Origin: Geosiphon pyriformis | Lineage: Eukaryota; Glomeromycota; Glomeromycetes; Archaeosporales; Geosiphonaceae | Direction: 5' to 3' | Length of the DNA stretch: 64,000 bases | Assembly: GCA_016748015.1 (NCBI GenBank) | Contig: JAAOMT010000046.1 | Location: forward strand, 305,687 to 369,686 | Shown here: piece after piece, positions 12,325 to 23,770 of the stretch | Layout of the letters: every line of letters begins with the position of its first letter | Position numbering within the stretch: the stretch's first letter is position 1 | Position numbers and translations under genes: made by a program | Notes under the pieces: generated by a model | Databases searched by the model: none | Told to the model about the DNA's origin: nothing | The model's input: the letters and a program-made list of their open reading frames with translations, nothing else

Positions 12325-14116
12325 TCATTGAGAAAGAGGTAGAGGAAGAGCACCACCTGCCAAAGCCAAACCATCCAAGTGTGTTGAAAGGATCATGACC
12401 AAAGCAAAGAGATTTTCCAACATGTTTTCTAATTTTACAACCTCAGGTGAGACAGTTGAACCCAGAATAGCAGCAGTCTTGTTACTAGTGGCATCACCTG
12501 AACCCACTCCCATCACTATATTTTCCTCTTGATTCTGTGATGAGGGGGTCACTGGCAGCTGACATCCAGAGCTAGGCTGGGAAACTGCCAGCATGAATAA
12601 TTCCAATCTCTTAGCCAACTCACCAATTTGTTCCGCGAGGCTGATAAGACTGCTTTCAATACGAACCAAACATTTTTCTAAATCATTCGCAGCAGAAGGG
12701 AGAGGTTTACCAACATTGTTAAAACCAAGAAACAAACCAGCACCATGAGAATTGCACACCAGAAGAGCACCAACAACTGATGCCCAAGTTTTACCACTGA
12801 AGACCAATGGACAAGAAATGAATGTGGATTTCCAAGCATAGATAGTTACCAATCTGATCTGATTCTGAGCAGAAAGAGGTGTTTTTCTGCCCCTTAGAGT
12901 TGAACCAACCTTAACCAAAACACAATTGAGAGATGTATGACCAGAAAGACTGCAGACCAAGCACAGTGCCAAAGAGAGGTAAAACCAGTGAAGACCAATC
13001 CTTTTTATAACTGGAGTTGCAGCCATCGCACTAACCAGATCAGATTCAGACCCAAAGCAAACAGTAGCACAGTAAGCATGGGCGTAGCTAACAGGATTAT
13101 GATCAATAACACATGTTTTTCCACCAACCAAACCAACGAAATTCCAAAGGTCATAAGCATTTGTCCCTACAGAAAGAGTGTATAGCAGCACTCTGAATTC
13201 ATCCCTGGAATCCCATGTCTGTTTGTTAACATTGGCCCTGACCACACATACTGCATCCTTTCCAATGAGGATAGATCATTTGGATGCCAAGAGATCAGTC
13301 TGATTCTGATCTTCTAATTTGATGATTGCTTTTTGCCACAGACTCACAAGTTGCATCTTGATTAACTTAATCAATCCAAACTCAGACATGGTAGCATGCA
13401 CAGCCTCCACGGAAGTTCCCACAGGAATTTTTTTCATCACAATTGTCCAATCCATATGGTTGTTCAAAGGATGCTTGAGATCAGTGTTTACCACAATTAT
13501 TTGCCAATTTCCCAGCAGCCATCATTGCCTTTTCCAAAGTGAAAGTCGCACGAATAATTCCACCAAATTTTGAGGGAGTAGAAGCTCCCCCAAAACCATT
13601 CACACTTGAAAAAATTTTCCTGATAAAACTCAATTTTTCCTGAAAGAACTTCCCAGTGATGACCACAAGATCAATATCTAAAGTAAAGGATTTGCAAACA
13701 GGCACTTGAATGGTCAGTTTGATAGGTAGAGGGGGCAGGAGAAGAGAGAAATCGTCTAACATGTTATCATTTGTATTAACAGTATCATAATTAATTACAC
13801 CCAGAGGCTTCCCTAACACCTTTTTGGTCTTTACACATAAACCCTTTGACATCTGATTAGAATTCCCTTCCATGAAAGCACCACCTTCACCATAGTCAAT
13901 ACTGGTTTCTTCAACTAAGCACTTCTTCTCCATGTCAATACTCTCAGACTCAGTAGTGTCACCTGTCTCAGAACCCCATAAACAAGCACCAGAAGCATCA
14001 GCAGCAACTTTTCTATTACCAATACCCTCTGCCAATACACCTTCCTTCCTCTTTTTCCTCGACACAACCACCTTGAAACCATTCTCAAAACCAGAAACTT
14101 TAATAGTCTTCTTCAT
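12325..14116 (-). pseudogene. LINE A ORF1 (RRM-like, zinc knuckle), broken
   Basis: The nucleic-acid-binding (Gag-like) protein of the LINE. The start chosen is ATG at 14116; LINEs B and E have ATA at the same site. In order: a basic SRKKRKEGV segment (possible nuclear localisation); an acidic, Ser/Thr-rich stretch; two RRM-like regions (about 13650-13300 and 13245-13000); a CCHC zinc knuckle CLVCSLSGHTSLNC (CX2CX4HX4C, about 12965-12920); and a C-terminal helical, heptad-like region ending LPLSQ. A frameshift near 13485 and a stop near 13276 break the frame. The stop TGA overlaps the ORF2 ATG. In the element it would bind LINE RNA to form the RNP; that comes from the family, not this sequence. 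Confidence 0.88.
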
Positions 14117-14275
14117 AACAGCAATAACAGAGCCAACAGTGGCTTCATAATCAAAAAACAGTTTTGATTTATTGTACTGAATGGTAAAAAAACTTCTTTC
14201 GAAAAAACTTTTGACTCTTTTTTGGGAATTTTGGATGAAAAAGAGAAAGAAGTTTTAATTATTTTTATGTATTAC

Positions 14276-14689
14276 AGATATGTTTAAGGAGCTTAAAACA
14301 TTGAAATAAAAAACAAATTGCAAAATTAAGTTTTCTAATCTTTAATTTATATAAAATTTACATTAAGAAAATTTTAGATAAATATATTTGGTTTGGATTT
14401 TTAACAAATATCTTGAAAACATCATCTTTCATTTTATTTAAAACCACCTATACTATCAAGTTTAGAATATAATTAAAACATCAAAATCAAAGATCTTCCA
14501 AGTTTTATTGAATGTTTTTATCTTTTAATTTTCACACTAATTTTTTTACAAAAGTATCATTATTTATAGCATTGTTAAAAGTAATAGCAAGAAACTATTA
14601 AAAAAAATTAGATTATAACTAATAAAATTAATAATAAACTTGTAAAAAAAAAAGATAAGTATAACTTTTTTTTAAACTTTTTGGCTGAA
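14276..14689 (+). other. A+T-rich spacer, no gene seen
   Basis: This stretch between LINE A and the tandem repeat next to LINE B has no coding homology, RNA gene or element boundary that I can see. Confidence 0.6.
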
Positions 14690-14915
14690 AATTTGGTTCA
14701 AGACAATAATAAAAATTACTTAAGTTAATATTAAAAAAATACAGTTTTCAATAATATAAATACTGTGATAACTCTAAACTTCAGATGATGCTAATACCAA
14801 AAATTTAGCTCTGAAGCAATAATAAAAACCAACTTAAATCAATATTGAAAAAATGCAATTTTCAATAATATAAATACTATAATAATTTTAAGTCTTAAAT
14901 AATACTAATAAAAAA
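14690..14915 (+). repeat. Two-copy tandem repeat of about 113 bp
   Basis: Copy 1 (about 14690-14802) and copy 2 (about 14803-14915) share CAATAATAAAAA, a TTTTCAATAATATAAATACT block and a CTAATA end at a spacing of 113-114 bp. LINE B inserted at the end of copy 2; its TSD AATACTAATA is the last ten bases of the unit. No coding content. Confidence 0.8.
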
Positions 14916-15047
14916 AAACTTTTTTCTTTCCTTCGTTCCAAATTTCTAAAAAAGAGTCACAAGTTTTTTGAAAGAAGTTTTTACAATTCAGTATGAAAAT
15001 CAAAACCATTTCTACTTGACTACGAAACTGTTGTTGGTCCCAGTGTG

Positions 15048-16855
15048 ACTGTGATAAAGAAATCTGTCAAGAGCTTTAGTATAGATACTGTTAACAAAGA
15101 TATTGTCTCTAGAAAGAAAAGAAAAGAGGGTGTTCTGAAAGACAGTGTTGTTCATGGAATGGTTTTACCTGATAAACCAGTTGGTGGTTCTTGGGAGTCT
15201 GAAGCTAGTAACACTACTGAATCAAACAGTGTAGATATGAAGAGGGAGTTCTTGATTGAGGAAACTAGTGTGGATTATAGAGAGAGAGATGTTCTTAAAG
15301 GAATAGACAGTAACCAAACGCCAAAGAGTCCGAGAGTGGTTACCAAGCAGGCTTTGGGTAAGTCTTTGGGCAAGATCAACTTTCTGGGCAACAATGATGA
15401 TGATGACATTCTCCTGGATAAACCTGTGGTGCTTCCCCCTATTTTAAAAAGCTGGTCAATGTGTTTGCTAAGAAGTCTTTTGCTTTGGATATTGATCTAA
15501 TCAATGTTTCTGGAAAATCTGCTCAGGACAAGCTGGCTGTGGTCAGAAAATTATTTTCAAAAATCAATGGTTTTGGGGGGGGGGCCTCTACCCCCTCAAA
15601 ATTTTCTGGAATCATTCGGGCAATATTCACTTCTGAATCAAGTTTGATAAAAGCTACCAAGTTGGTTACTGATGCGAAAATCCTGGTAAACACCAATCTC
15701 AAAAAATTATTTAAATGTTCAGATCGGGCTGTGGTGTTAAAAGAAATTCCAATTGGGACATCACCTGAGGCTGTGCGTGCTGTGCTATCTGAGTTTGGTT
15801 TGATTAAATCAATCAAGATGCAATTGGTAGGGCTGTGGCAAAAAGCTGTAGTCCAATTTGAACAAGTTGATTATGCTAATTTGGTCACAGCAAAATAATC
15901 TATTCTAGTTAGAAAAGATGCAGTGCATGTTGCCAGATCAGATTTGGACAAAAAAACTTGGGATGCGAGGAACTGTTATAGGACTTTGCTCTATACTTTA
16001 CCAATAAACACAAATACTTATGACATTTGGGACTTTGTTTGCTCTGTGGGTGGGAAAACATGTGTAATTGATTGTCATCCAGTTACTTATGCTTGGGCCA
16101 GATGTGCCACTGTCTGTTTTGACTCGGCTAAATCATTGGATGCCATCATAAAAACCATGCTTGTGCTAAAAAGTGCTCATCTCTATTGGTCTTATCTTAG
16201 TTCTGCTGTATGTGCAAAGTGTGGGAAATTTGGTCATTCTTCTCTGAACTGTGTTTTAGATAGAAAATTTTCTTCTGGTGGCTTACCATGTCAGGTTCTT
16301 TTAGATACAGATAAAAGCAGGCTGGCAGCCATTTATGTCAAGCATTTAGCACCCATTGCTCATCCTGTTTCTTTTGGCAGTGTCTCATGGGCCAAAATTG
16401 TTGGTGGGTCCTTTTTTCCTCCTCTCCCTGTTCGGAATGTTTCATTGAATGATGGCTCCTCTTCAGAGATGAAGCCTACCTTTCCTGTTGTGAATGATTT
16501 AGAGAAAAGGTTCACTGTTTTGGAAAGCAGTATTGTCAACCTTGCAGGATAAATAGGTGAATTGGCTAAGAGATTGGACTCATTCATGTCAGCAGTTTCC
16601 CAGCCTAGCCCTGGATGTCAGCTGTTGGTAACCCCCCCATCACAGGATCAGGTGGGTGATGTAGTGATAGAAGAGGGCTCAGGTGAGGCCACTGGTGGTG
16701 ATATTGCTGCAATATCAGTTTTTTCTGCATTGTCTAAGGTGAAAAGGCTAGAGAGTATGTTGGAAGGACTTTCTGCTTTGGTTTTGAGTCTAATGGCAAG
16801 ATTTGATGATTTGATTCTGGCTAGTGGTGCGCTTTCTAAATTTCTTTCTCAATGA
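15048..16855 (+). pseudogene. LINE B ORF1 (RRM-like, zinc knuckle), broken
   Basis: Matches LINE A ORF1 from its first residues; the start codon is ATA here (15054-15056) where LINE A has ATG. It holds the basic SRKKRKEGV segment, the FGG.ASTPSKF motif (encoded across a run of ten G's near 15575), two RRM-like regions (15600-15890 and 15970-16150) and an intact zinc knuckle CAKCGKFGHSSLNC (about 16210-16251). A C-terminal heptad-like helix follows. Damage: a frameshift near 15450 in a C-rich tract, a Trp codon turned to TAA at 15896-15898, and Gln to TAA near 16550. It ends SQ-TGA, overlapping the ORF2 start. Confidence 0.88.
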
Positions 16856-19800
16856 CAGATCTAGTTTGGAGGATTACAATATGTAATGTTCGGAGCATGA
16901 ACAATCCTGCAAAACAGGATAACATTATTCGGTGGCATTCAGAAATGGGCAGCTTGATTTCAATTGTTATTGAAACTAAGTTGAAAGGCAGGATCTGTCC
17001 TTGAATCATGAACAAGTTTAAGGGTGTTTGGATTTTCACTTCGGGTTTAAATAATGGTCATTTGGGTGCTGGTGTCACAATTATTATGAACAATTTTTTG
17101 GCTCAGCATGTGAGTAAGGTCTTGGAGGTTCCTGGCCAACTCCTCTCTATCAGGTTGCTCTTCAAAAATAAGCTTTCAGTGTCGATTTTGGGGCTTTTAC
17201 ACTGGCACTTCCTTATTGGTTTGGTTTTCTCAGACTGGTGATATCAACTCTGTTATAGCTAAAGCCATAAACAAAATTTCTTTTGTTATTCTTGGTGGTG
17301 ATTTCAATGAGAACGAATCTCATAGGTGTGCCAGTTTTAGAAAATGCTTTGATTTGGGTTTGGTCAACTCTTTGGATGGGAGCTTTTTTGTTAAGTTATT
17401 GACTTGGTGCAATTTTTGTGATGTTACTAAAACAATTGATTACATGTTTGTCTTCTCTAATTTGGTTAATGCTATTGTAGATTGAGGTGTGATAGGTGTC
17501 ATTGATTTCTTTAATACTGATCATAAGACTGTTTCTGTTTCTGTGGGTCTGGGTGGTTTGTTGGATGTACAGCTTTTTTCTCTGCACAAGCAGGCTAACA
17601 AAAATTGTTGGAAGTTTGACGTCAAGAATGTCAATACTGCGAAGTGGTTGGAGTTCAAAGATGCTTCAGCTGCTAATGCTTCCATGTTCTCAGATGCATT
17701 TGCTATAGCTGAGAGGTTTTCAGATATGGATATAATGTGGGACATTGTTCACAAAATTATGATTATTTTGGCTAATGGGCCATTCAAAAAAAAATGGTTT
17801 AAGGGTTTTGATAGTGTTTTTAATAAGGTGTCTTCTAAATTTCACAAGCTGGAGCTGCTTGTTTCTAAGCTGGTGAAATCTTCTCACTTGGTCTCTGGTA
17901 AGAATTTTGCTTTGCTGTTGGATATATGGGACAGGCTTGACTTAGTTGGTGTCTTGTCTGTGAAATCTCTTTTCCTTTTGGGTTTTAGTTTTGATACTAT
18001 TTACTCTGAGCTGGCTAAGACGAGGAAGTTTTACCACTCTTCTAAGTTGCTAGAATCTAAGTATGCTGGGGAAGCTTGTATCAGGCAGACCATTGAGGAT
18101 AAAATGGAGAGTTTTGAAATGGACAAGGGGCATACTATTAGGAGTGTTTTGGAACATCTTTTTCATAAAATAGTACTGGATCATTTGGTTGTGGGTAATG
18201 AGTTGGTCTTGGAGCCTGGATTGGTTAAATCTAAGGTTAACAAAATTATGGAAGGCTGGACTAGAAAGCACATAGTGATGTCAGATATCTCTGATGATTG
18301 GATGCACCAATTCCAACTGTTGGATTACATCTTTAATGGTGCATTCTCCAGTGTAATGTGTTCAATTGGCTTTGATAAAATGTTTGATGTTGTTTCAAGT
18401 TTGTCTAATAGAAAGATGGCTGGTCTCTCTGGATATGCTTTTAGTGTTTTTGAATTCTTATTTGGAACAGGAGTCTGTGCCTGGGCCCTGGAAGGAAGCT
18501 TGGGTCTCCATGATTCCTAAACCATATGAATGGGAGGGCATTTTTACAAACACCCGCCCTATTGCCTTGATTGAAACAGCCCGCAAGATTCTTTTTAAGA
18601 TTCTTTTGGACAGGATCTCTTTGGCTTGCAGCAAGTTTAATGTTCTCCATGGGAACAATTTTTCTGTTTTGAAGGGCATGACAACACAGTCACCTATTTT
18701 TGCCATTGGATCTGTGGTAGAGAATGCCTTAGAGAAGAACCGGGAGCTGTGGCTGGTGTTACAAAATATGTGCAAGGCTTACGATTCTGTTGGTTGAAAA
18801 CATCTCGAGAGGAGCCTGGTCAGGATCAAAATGTGTAACCAGTTTATTAGGTTTTTTGGCAGCATCTACAATGGTCACACTAACAGAGTAATGACAGACT
18901 TTGGCCTAACTGATGGCTATTGTGTTCACAACAGCTTGGATCAGGGTGAAGTTTTCTCACCACTTCTTTGGCAGATATTTTATGATTCACTCTTGTGCAA
19001 GGTTAAAAGACAGGAAAGCTTGTATGGTTACAAACTGATTTTTTATTTTATTTCCAACACTGTCATGTGGAATCTTAGGCTGAGTTGACATTATTTTTGG
19101 CTGCTAGTGCTTTCGTTGATGACACAATTTGGGTTGGCAGCAGCCAGGCTATAACACAATACATTCTCAATGTTGCTAGTGAATTTTTTAGGCTCAATAA
19201 CATTTCTATTAACAATAACAAGACTGTTGCTATTCCTATTAACTGTCGGGTTGCGAACTCTTATCTGACCATCAGTGGCTCACCTATTTCCATTGTGAAA
19301 AAAGGGGAATCTCATTAGTACCTAGGAATTTTTTTGTCTTCTAAGGATCTTTCGAAGCCTAGTTTGGCTAAGGCTCACTTGGACGTTTGGTTTTTTGTCA
19401 ATCTTGTCCTGAGGAAAGCAATTTCAGATAAACAGTTTGCGTACTTGGTTTTCATGGTTTTTTTTTCTATTATCAGCTACAGGACTCAATTCAGCTTTGT
19501 TTTTATTAGTGTGTATGCCAAATGGGACTCTATGGTTCATAAATGCTTGAAGTTTAAGTCTGGGCTTCTGCTTGATTTTCTCAATGACACAGTTTATCAT
19601 CCTTCTTTGTATGGTTTGAAAACTTTTGAGCAGACTCAAGCTGAGAGTAAATTAGCATTCATTATAGTTTTTACTAATTCAGTTGGTACTTTGGGCCATT
19701 TGTTCTTCCACAGATTTCATGACTTTCAGGCTCTCAACTGGCATCCTCGTCACCCTTTGCTGTTTCTGGTTCACATTAATGTCAATTCTTCAAATAACTT

Positions 19801-21499
19801 TTTGGCTGGCATGGTTTGTATTTTTTCTGGGTGTGATTTGTCTTTAAACGCCTCTTTTGCTAGTGCCTTTTACCTTCGTGGTAGTACTCCTATGTCTCTT
19901 GTCCTTGGTGAAAAAATTTTTTTCAAATGTGTTTCATTACTTAAGCATTATGGTATTGTTTTTGTGGATCAACTTTGTGACTGGAATAGTGTTATTTATG
20001 ATTGAAAGTCCTTCAAGCACTGAAAAAGGCTGGACTTCCATGGTCCAGTTCCCTTTTGGTTTGATCTCTCTGTTCGGTTTCTCAATGGTGCTGCTTCTGC
20101 ATCTACTTGCTCTTCTCCTGTGAATGGTCGTGCTCCTTCTGATATTCATTTGTCTCATAATTTTGGTGTTGTTTGTGATGATATGTTGGCCACTAATGTT
20201 ACTGCTCATCTTTTTGTGTATATGGATAGATCTCTGAGTGGTTTGGGTACTGTTGATATAAAGGCTGGTGCTGCTGTGTTTTTTGAAGACATTAATTTAG
20301 GTTTGGAAGTGGAAGTGTCTGGCTTGGTATCTTCTACGCTGACAGAATTGCAGGCCATTGTTCTGGCTCTTGAATGTGTTCCTTCTTTTTGTTCAGTTAA
20401 CTTGTTCTCAGACAGCCAAGCTGCTTTGGATGCATGTAAAGCTGAATCCTTGTTGGCTCGTCTGGACTTCAGAAATCAGTGTTGGATTGAACGATGTCAT
20501 ATTGCTAACATTGTTTATAAGAAAAATTTAGATGTAAATTGGGTCAAGGTTAAGGGTCACTCAGGCGTCTTGGGCAATGAATGGGCTAATGTGTTTACTA
20601 GGATAGCTGCTTCCTCCTCTTGGCAGCTACCCCATATGATTAGTGAATGTTTTTTGAGGGCTGGTGGCTCTGCGGTTTCTGGTAATTCAAGACATTTTGT
20701 TCATAACATTTTCTATTCTGTTTACTGTGCATGTTGAGAGGTTGGTTCTGGTTCCAGGATCATAATAGATAGGCTGCATGCTGATATTAACTGGTCCAAA
20801 TCTTCTTTGGTGTGGCATCTGGACTTCCACCTAGCTACTGGTTTTACTAGTGCTCGGACTGCTGGTTTTCGAATGTATTTTATGAAAGCTTTGTACCATT
20901 GCCTTCTGGTGGCTGTGCATAAGTGTGTTTATAATAGGTGTTACCCCAATGTTACGTATTTGTTCTGTAGGGATGTTGAAGTCTCAGACCATGTTTTTTC
21001 CTGCCCATCTGATGCTGCTGGTTGCACTCACCTGGCGGATATTCATGCTTCTATTTGGGAATCACACTCGGGTTTATCTCAGTCTTCCTCTTGTGTTTTA
21101 CAGTTGCTGTTTACTCACTTCTTTGATGTTATTGTTGATACAGCTCTGTGTAAGGGCTTTGTTTTTTGTGAATGGTATCGTGAGTCTGTTTCTATCTTTA
21201 AGGATTCTAAAGTTGCAGCCCAGAATATTGTGGCCTTTGTGTGTGATTTCTGTCTCACATTCTGGGATGATATCTGGCTAGTGCGAGCTAAACACTGAGC
21301 TTTTATGGAGAAGAGTGGATTGATTCCATATGATGGTTCTGTTCTTGTAGCTATATTTGGTTTTTTCTCTGTGCTTTTGGCTGGTGTTGTCAGGTTGTTA
21401 GGCATTGCTGATGCTTTTGGTGTTGGTTTTGGGTATCATAGACATTGTTTGTTCTTTTTGGGTATTGAAGATGAAGCTTCTGTTCATATAGGGGTGTAG
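16852..21499 (+). pseudogene. LINE B ORF2 (endonuclease-RT-RNase H), broken
   Basis: The endonuclease spans 16852 to about 17550 (IETKL, GDFNEN, IDYMFV and NTDHKTV motifs; a Trp codon is TGA near 17003 and there is a frameshift near 17195). The RT lies at about 18100-19500: a deletion near 18433 removes the ISNELW region, RPIALIE is kept, motif A is QNMCKAYDSVG followed by a TGA at a Trp codon, motif B is QGEVFSPLLW, and FVDDTIW is intact at about 19115. RNase H is at 20120-20640: YMDRS for YTDGS, TELQ, FSDSQ, GHSGVLGNEWAN. The C-terminal zinc-like motif (about 20955-21002) has lost its first Cys. It ends with the HIGV-stop shared with the other copies. Confidence 0.88.
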
Positions 21500-21527
21500 T
21501 GTCATTCTGATTGGCTCAAATGGCTAG

Positions 21528-21627
21528 TCATGTATAGAAAATGCATGATTCGCACCTAGTTTAGATCATATATTGATGTATTATACTAGTTTGCATTTGG
21601 ACTTTACTCAATAAATGTGAAAAAAAA
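21528..21627 (+). other. LINE B 3' UTR: hairpins, AATAAA and poly(A)
   Basis: A CATGTA...TGCATG stem, then the conserved CACCTAGTTTAGATCAT segment, AATAAA (21610-21615) and an A run. It is homologous to the 3' ends of LINEs A, C and D. The second hairpin is partly lost here. Confidence 0.7.
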
Positions 21628-21637
21628 AATACTAATA

Positions 21638-23007
21638 TTTTATGTAATATGTCAATTTCATTATTGATTATTAATTAATCTAAATTTATATAAAAATATA
21701 TATATGTATTTTTAATGTAATTCTATAATTTTTTAATTTTTCATATTTTAAAAATCTGTTTACAATGTTTATTTTATCATGTTATCTATTTATTAATTCA
21801 AAATCAATTATTGTTTATTGAAAATTTCAATTGTTATTAATATAATAAGCAGTAACAAAAACAAAGGCTTTATTATTAGAAAATGTTTAGAAATCTGATG
21901 TAAAAGAAATTTTGGACTTGATAATACTTAAATATGCTTATTATATTATAAGTATAAGTAAAAAAAAGAAACATTTTATAATAAAAATAGTACTTACTCT
22001 TAATTCTTGTTTATCCAAAACATAGAGTTTCATAACTTTATTTTTAATTGTATTGACACAAACAAATTAAGAAGTGAAATTCAAATATTAAAATATTTTG
22101 ATTAATTCAAGATTTTTTTACTGTAAAAAGTGATTGTTGGCAGTTGATAAACCAAATAGTAATCATATTATAAAGTTTTTTATTCTTAATATTAATAGTA
22201 ATTACTATAAAAGACTAGAGCAGTTTTCTAGTTAAATTGGCCAAAAATTATAAAAAAAAATAGCAATCTCACTCATTGAAATATTTCTTTAATTAACTTG
22301 TAATCTTTCTAAATATTTTGTCTTTTCTTATGATATTTTTCTATTGTAACATATATTGTTTAGTAGAAAGTCTCTAAATAACACCATAAAGATTTAGTAG
22401 TATCTGTAATTCTATAAGAAAATAGTTTATGCACATATTTTAAGACCATATACTTAGCTGTTTTTTTTCTTTTATTTACTTAAACTTATTAAAATAGTTT
22501 TATATTTTATTCTAAAAATTATATTTACCAAATATATTAATATTTAGATTATTTGGGTTATTAAATTCTATTATTTTGGATTTTGAATTTTTAGTAACAT
22601 TAAATAATACTAATAATAAAATTCATTTTGGTAAGTTGAAAAATAAAGTTGTTATATATACATAGTTTTATATAACTTTTTAACTAATTATAATAATTAA
22701 ACAAAGTAATGATTAATAAACAAATATTACAAATTATATATATTTTTAATTCTATCAAACTTGAACTAAATTTAAACTTGTTAAAAAAATTTAATACTAA
22801 ACTTGAACCAAACCTACTTTGAAAAATTGGTTTAGTTTAAGTTTAGTTTGTAATTTAAACTAAATTTGAACAATATCTAAAGTTTAATTTAATTTGGTTT
22901 AATCAGAATTTTATTATTTATATTGTTATTTAAAGTAGTCAATAATCAAATTATTGATTACTTTCTAAAAATAAAATGGCTAATTATATAATATCAATGA
23001 CTAATAT
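21638..23007 (+). other. A+T-rich spacer with foldbacks, no gene seen
   Basis: No coding homology is visible. The stretch contains a short foldback (22796-22847) and the left arm of a larger palindrome that reaches into the family 2 LTR (22937-23120). I looked for the 5' half of a family 2 element here and did not see it. Confidence 0.6.
22796..22847 (+). repeat. Small inverted repeat (foldback)
   Basis: ACTAAACTTGAACCAAACC (22796-22814) pairs with GGTTTAGTTTAAGTTTAGT (22829-22847), 17 of 19 positions, around a 14 bp loop. Related AACTTGAACTAAATTTAAAC and AAACTAAATTTGAAC words lie just outside, which suggests a decayed foldback or MITE-like unit of about 140 bp. Confidence 0.6.
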
Positions 23008-23011
23008 ATAT

Positions 23012-23747
23012 TGTTATAGTTAAAATTCATAGTTTTTATTAGTTATTACATGTATTAGCTACTAATATTATATAATTAGCCCTCTTATTTTTAGAAAGTA
23101 ATCATTAATTTGACTATTGATCTGATTATTGATTTAACTGTTAATCTAATTATTGACCTGATTAATAACTTAATTGTTGATTTAGTTGTTAATCTGATTA
23201 TTGATTATTTTTAATAGTTATATAAATAATAAGTTCTTTAACTATAAAAAAATATAATCAAAGTAATAAAATAAAATTTATTATTAATTGTTTTTTCTTA
23301 TATTATTTATTTTCTTTTCCTTATTTTCGAGTATTTAAATATCTTGTAATAAAAAATTATTTATTAACATTTACATATCTTATTTTTTTCTCTTTTTAAT
23401 TTATATTATTAGAATTAGTCTAAGAAGCAATTGCTTATTTTTGTAATTTATTGAATAAAAAAACAATTGAAAAACATAACAATATCTGTTATTGATTTTA
23501 AGAATTGTCAATATAAAGCATAGAATAATAGCAATAGTATTATTTTATTAACAATTATAAATTATTCTTCTACTTTCAGATTTTTAGAAAAAATTAGCAA
23601 TTGTAATTTTTATAAGATTAATTATACATATTGAATTTATACATATTTAATTTGCTTTTTTATTATAATTTCTTTTTAATTATTTCTATCACTTTACAAT
23701 TTTGTTTTCTTTTGCTATTTATTAGCTTATTACTTTAATTCATAACA
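23012..23747 (+). repeat. Family 2 5' LTR
   Basis: Starts TGTTATAGTTAAAATTCATAG and ends CATAACA. It holds about eight units of the 12 bp repeat (about 23106-23210) followed by TTATATAA. A primer binding site and gag-like sequence follow, so it is a 5' LTR rather than a solo copy. Confidence 0.8.
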
Positions 23748-23753
23748 TAAAAA

Positions 23754-23770
23754 TGGTGTTTTCTATAAGA
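23754..23770 (+). other. Family 2 primer binding site (decayed)
   Basis: TGGTGTTTTCTATAAGA lies 6 bp after the LTR. It matches the family 1 site TGGTGCTTCCTGTAAGG (25339-25355) apart from changes that fit C-to-T and G-to-A. This suggests both families used the same primer tRNA. Confidence 0.65.

Larger units (their letters stand above)
6659..12328 (-). pseudogene. LINE A ORF2 (endonuclease-RT-RNase H), broken
   Basis: Domain order from the minus-strand 5' end is as follows. The APE-type endonuclease (about 12328-11600) keeps GDFNED, the IDYMFVS segment and DTDHKAV. A linker follows, then the RT (about 11100-9500) with the QNMCKAYDSVGW motif A near 10350; its catalytic FVDD box has become FVND near 10020. 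RNase H (about 9000-7500) keeps YTDGS, a Glu in TLVELQ, FSDSQ and the DHSGVSGNEQAD segment. A C-terminal zinc-like CX2CX7HX3C (CLFCGEVEVSDHVFSC) is near 7150. The ATG overlaps the ORF1 stop. A solo LTR splits RNase H between the third and fourth catalytic motifs. Many Trp and Gln codons are now stops, with several frame shifts in the RT. Confidence 0.88.
6527..14266 (-). mobile_element. LINE A, full-length non-LTR element, minus strand
   Basis: A two-ORF LINE of about 6.7 kb once the 995 bp LTR insertion is removed. It is flanked by a 9 bp target-site duplication ATGTATTAC (6518-6526 and 14267-14275). Its 3' end lies on the left, with an A-rich tail (T-rich on the plus strand, 6527-6534). Its 5' UTR (about 14117-14266) shares the CCAAA...AAAAAAGAGTCA segment with LINEs B and E. 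ORF1 ends and ORF2 begins in an ATGA overlap at 12325-12328. It is interrupted in the RNase H domain by a family 1 solo LTR (7668-8658). Both ORFs carry stops and frameshifts, so this copy is dead. Confidence 0.93.
14911..21627 (+). mobile_element. LINE B, full-length non-LTR element
   Basis: About 6.7 kb, flanked by a 10 bp TSD AATACTAATA (14901-14910 and 21628-21637). The 5' UTR (14911 to about 15047) resembles those of LINEs A and E. ORF1 and ORF2 overlap by ATGA at 16852-16855. The 3' UTR carries the hairpins seen in the other copies, then AATAAA (21610-21615) and a poly(A) tail. It has frameshifts, stops and a deletion of roughly 43 bp near 18433 inside the RT, so it is inactive. Confidence 0.93.

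Noticed and set aside
21638-23007. A possible host gene in the spacer right of LINE B.
   Set aside because: No long frame, splice-like structure or protein homology was seen; only A+T-rich repeats and foldbacks.
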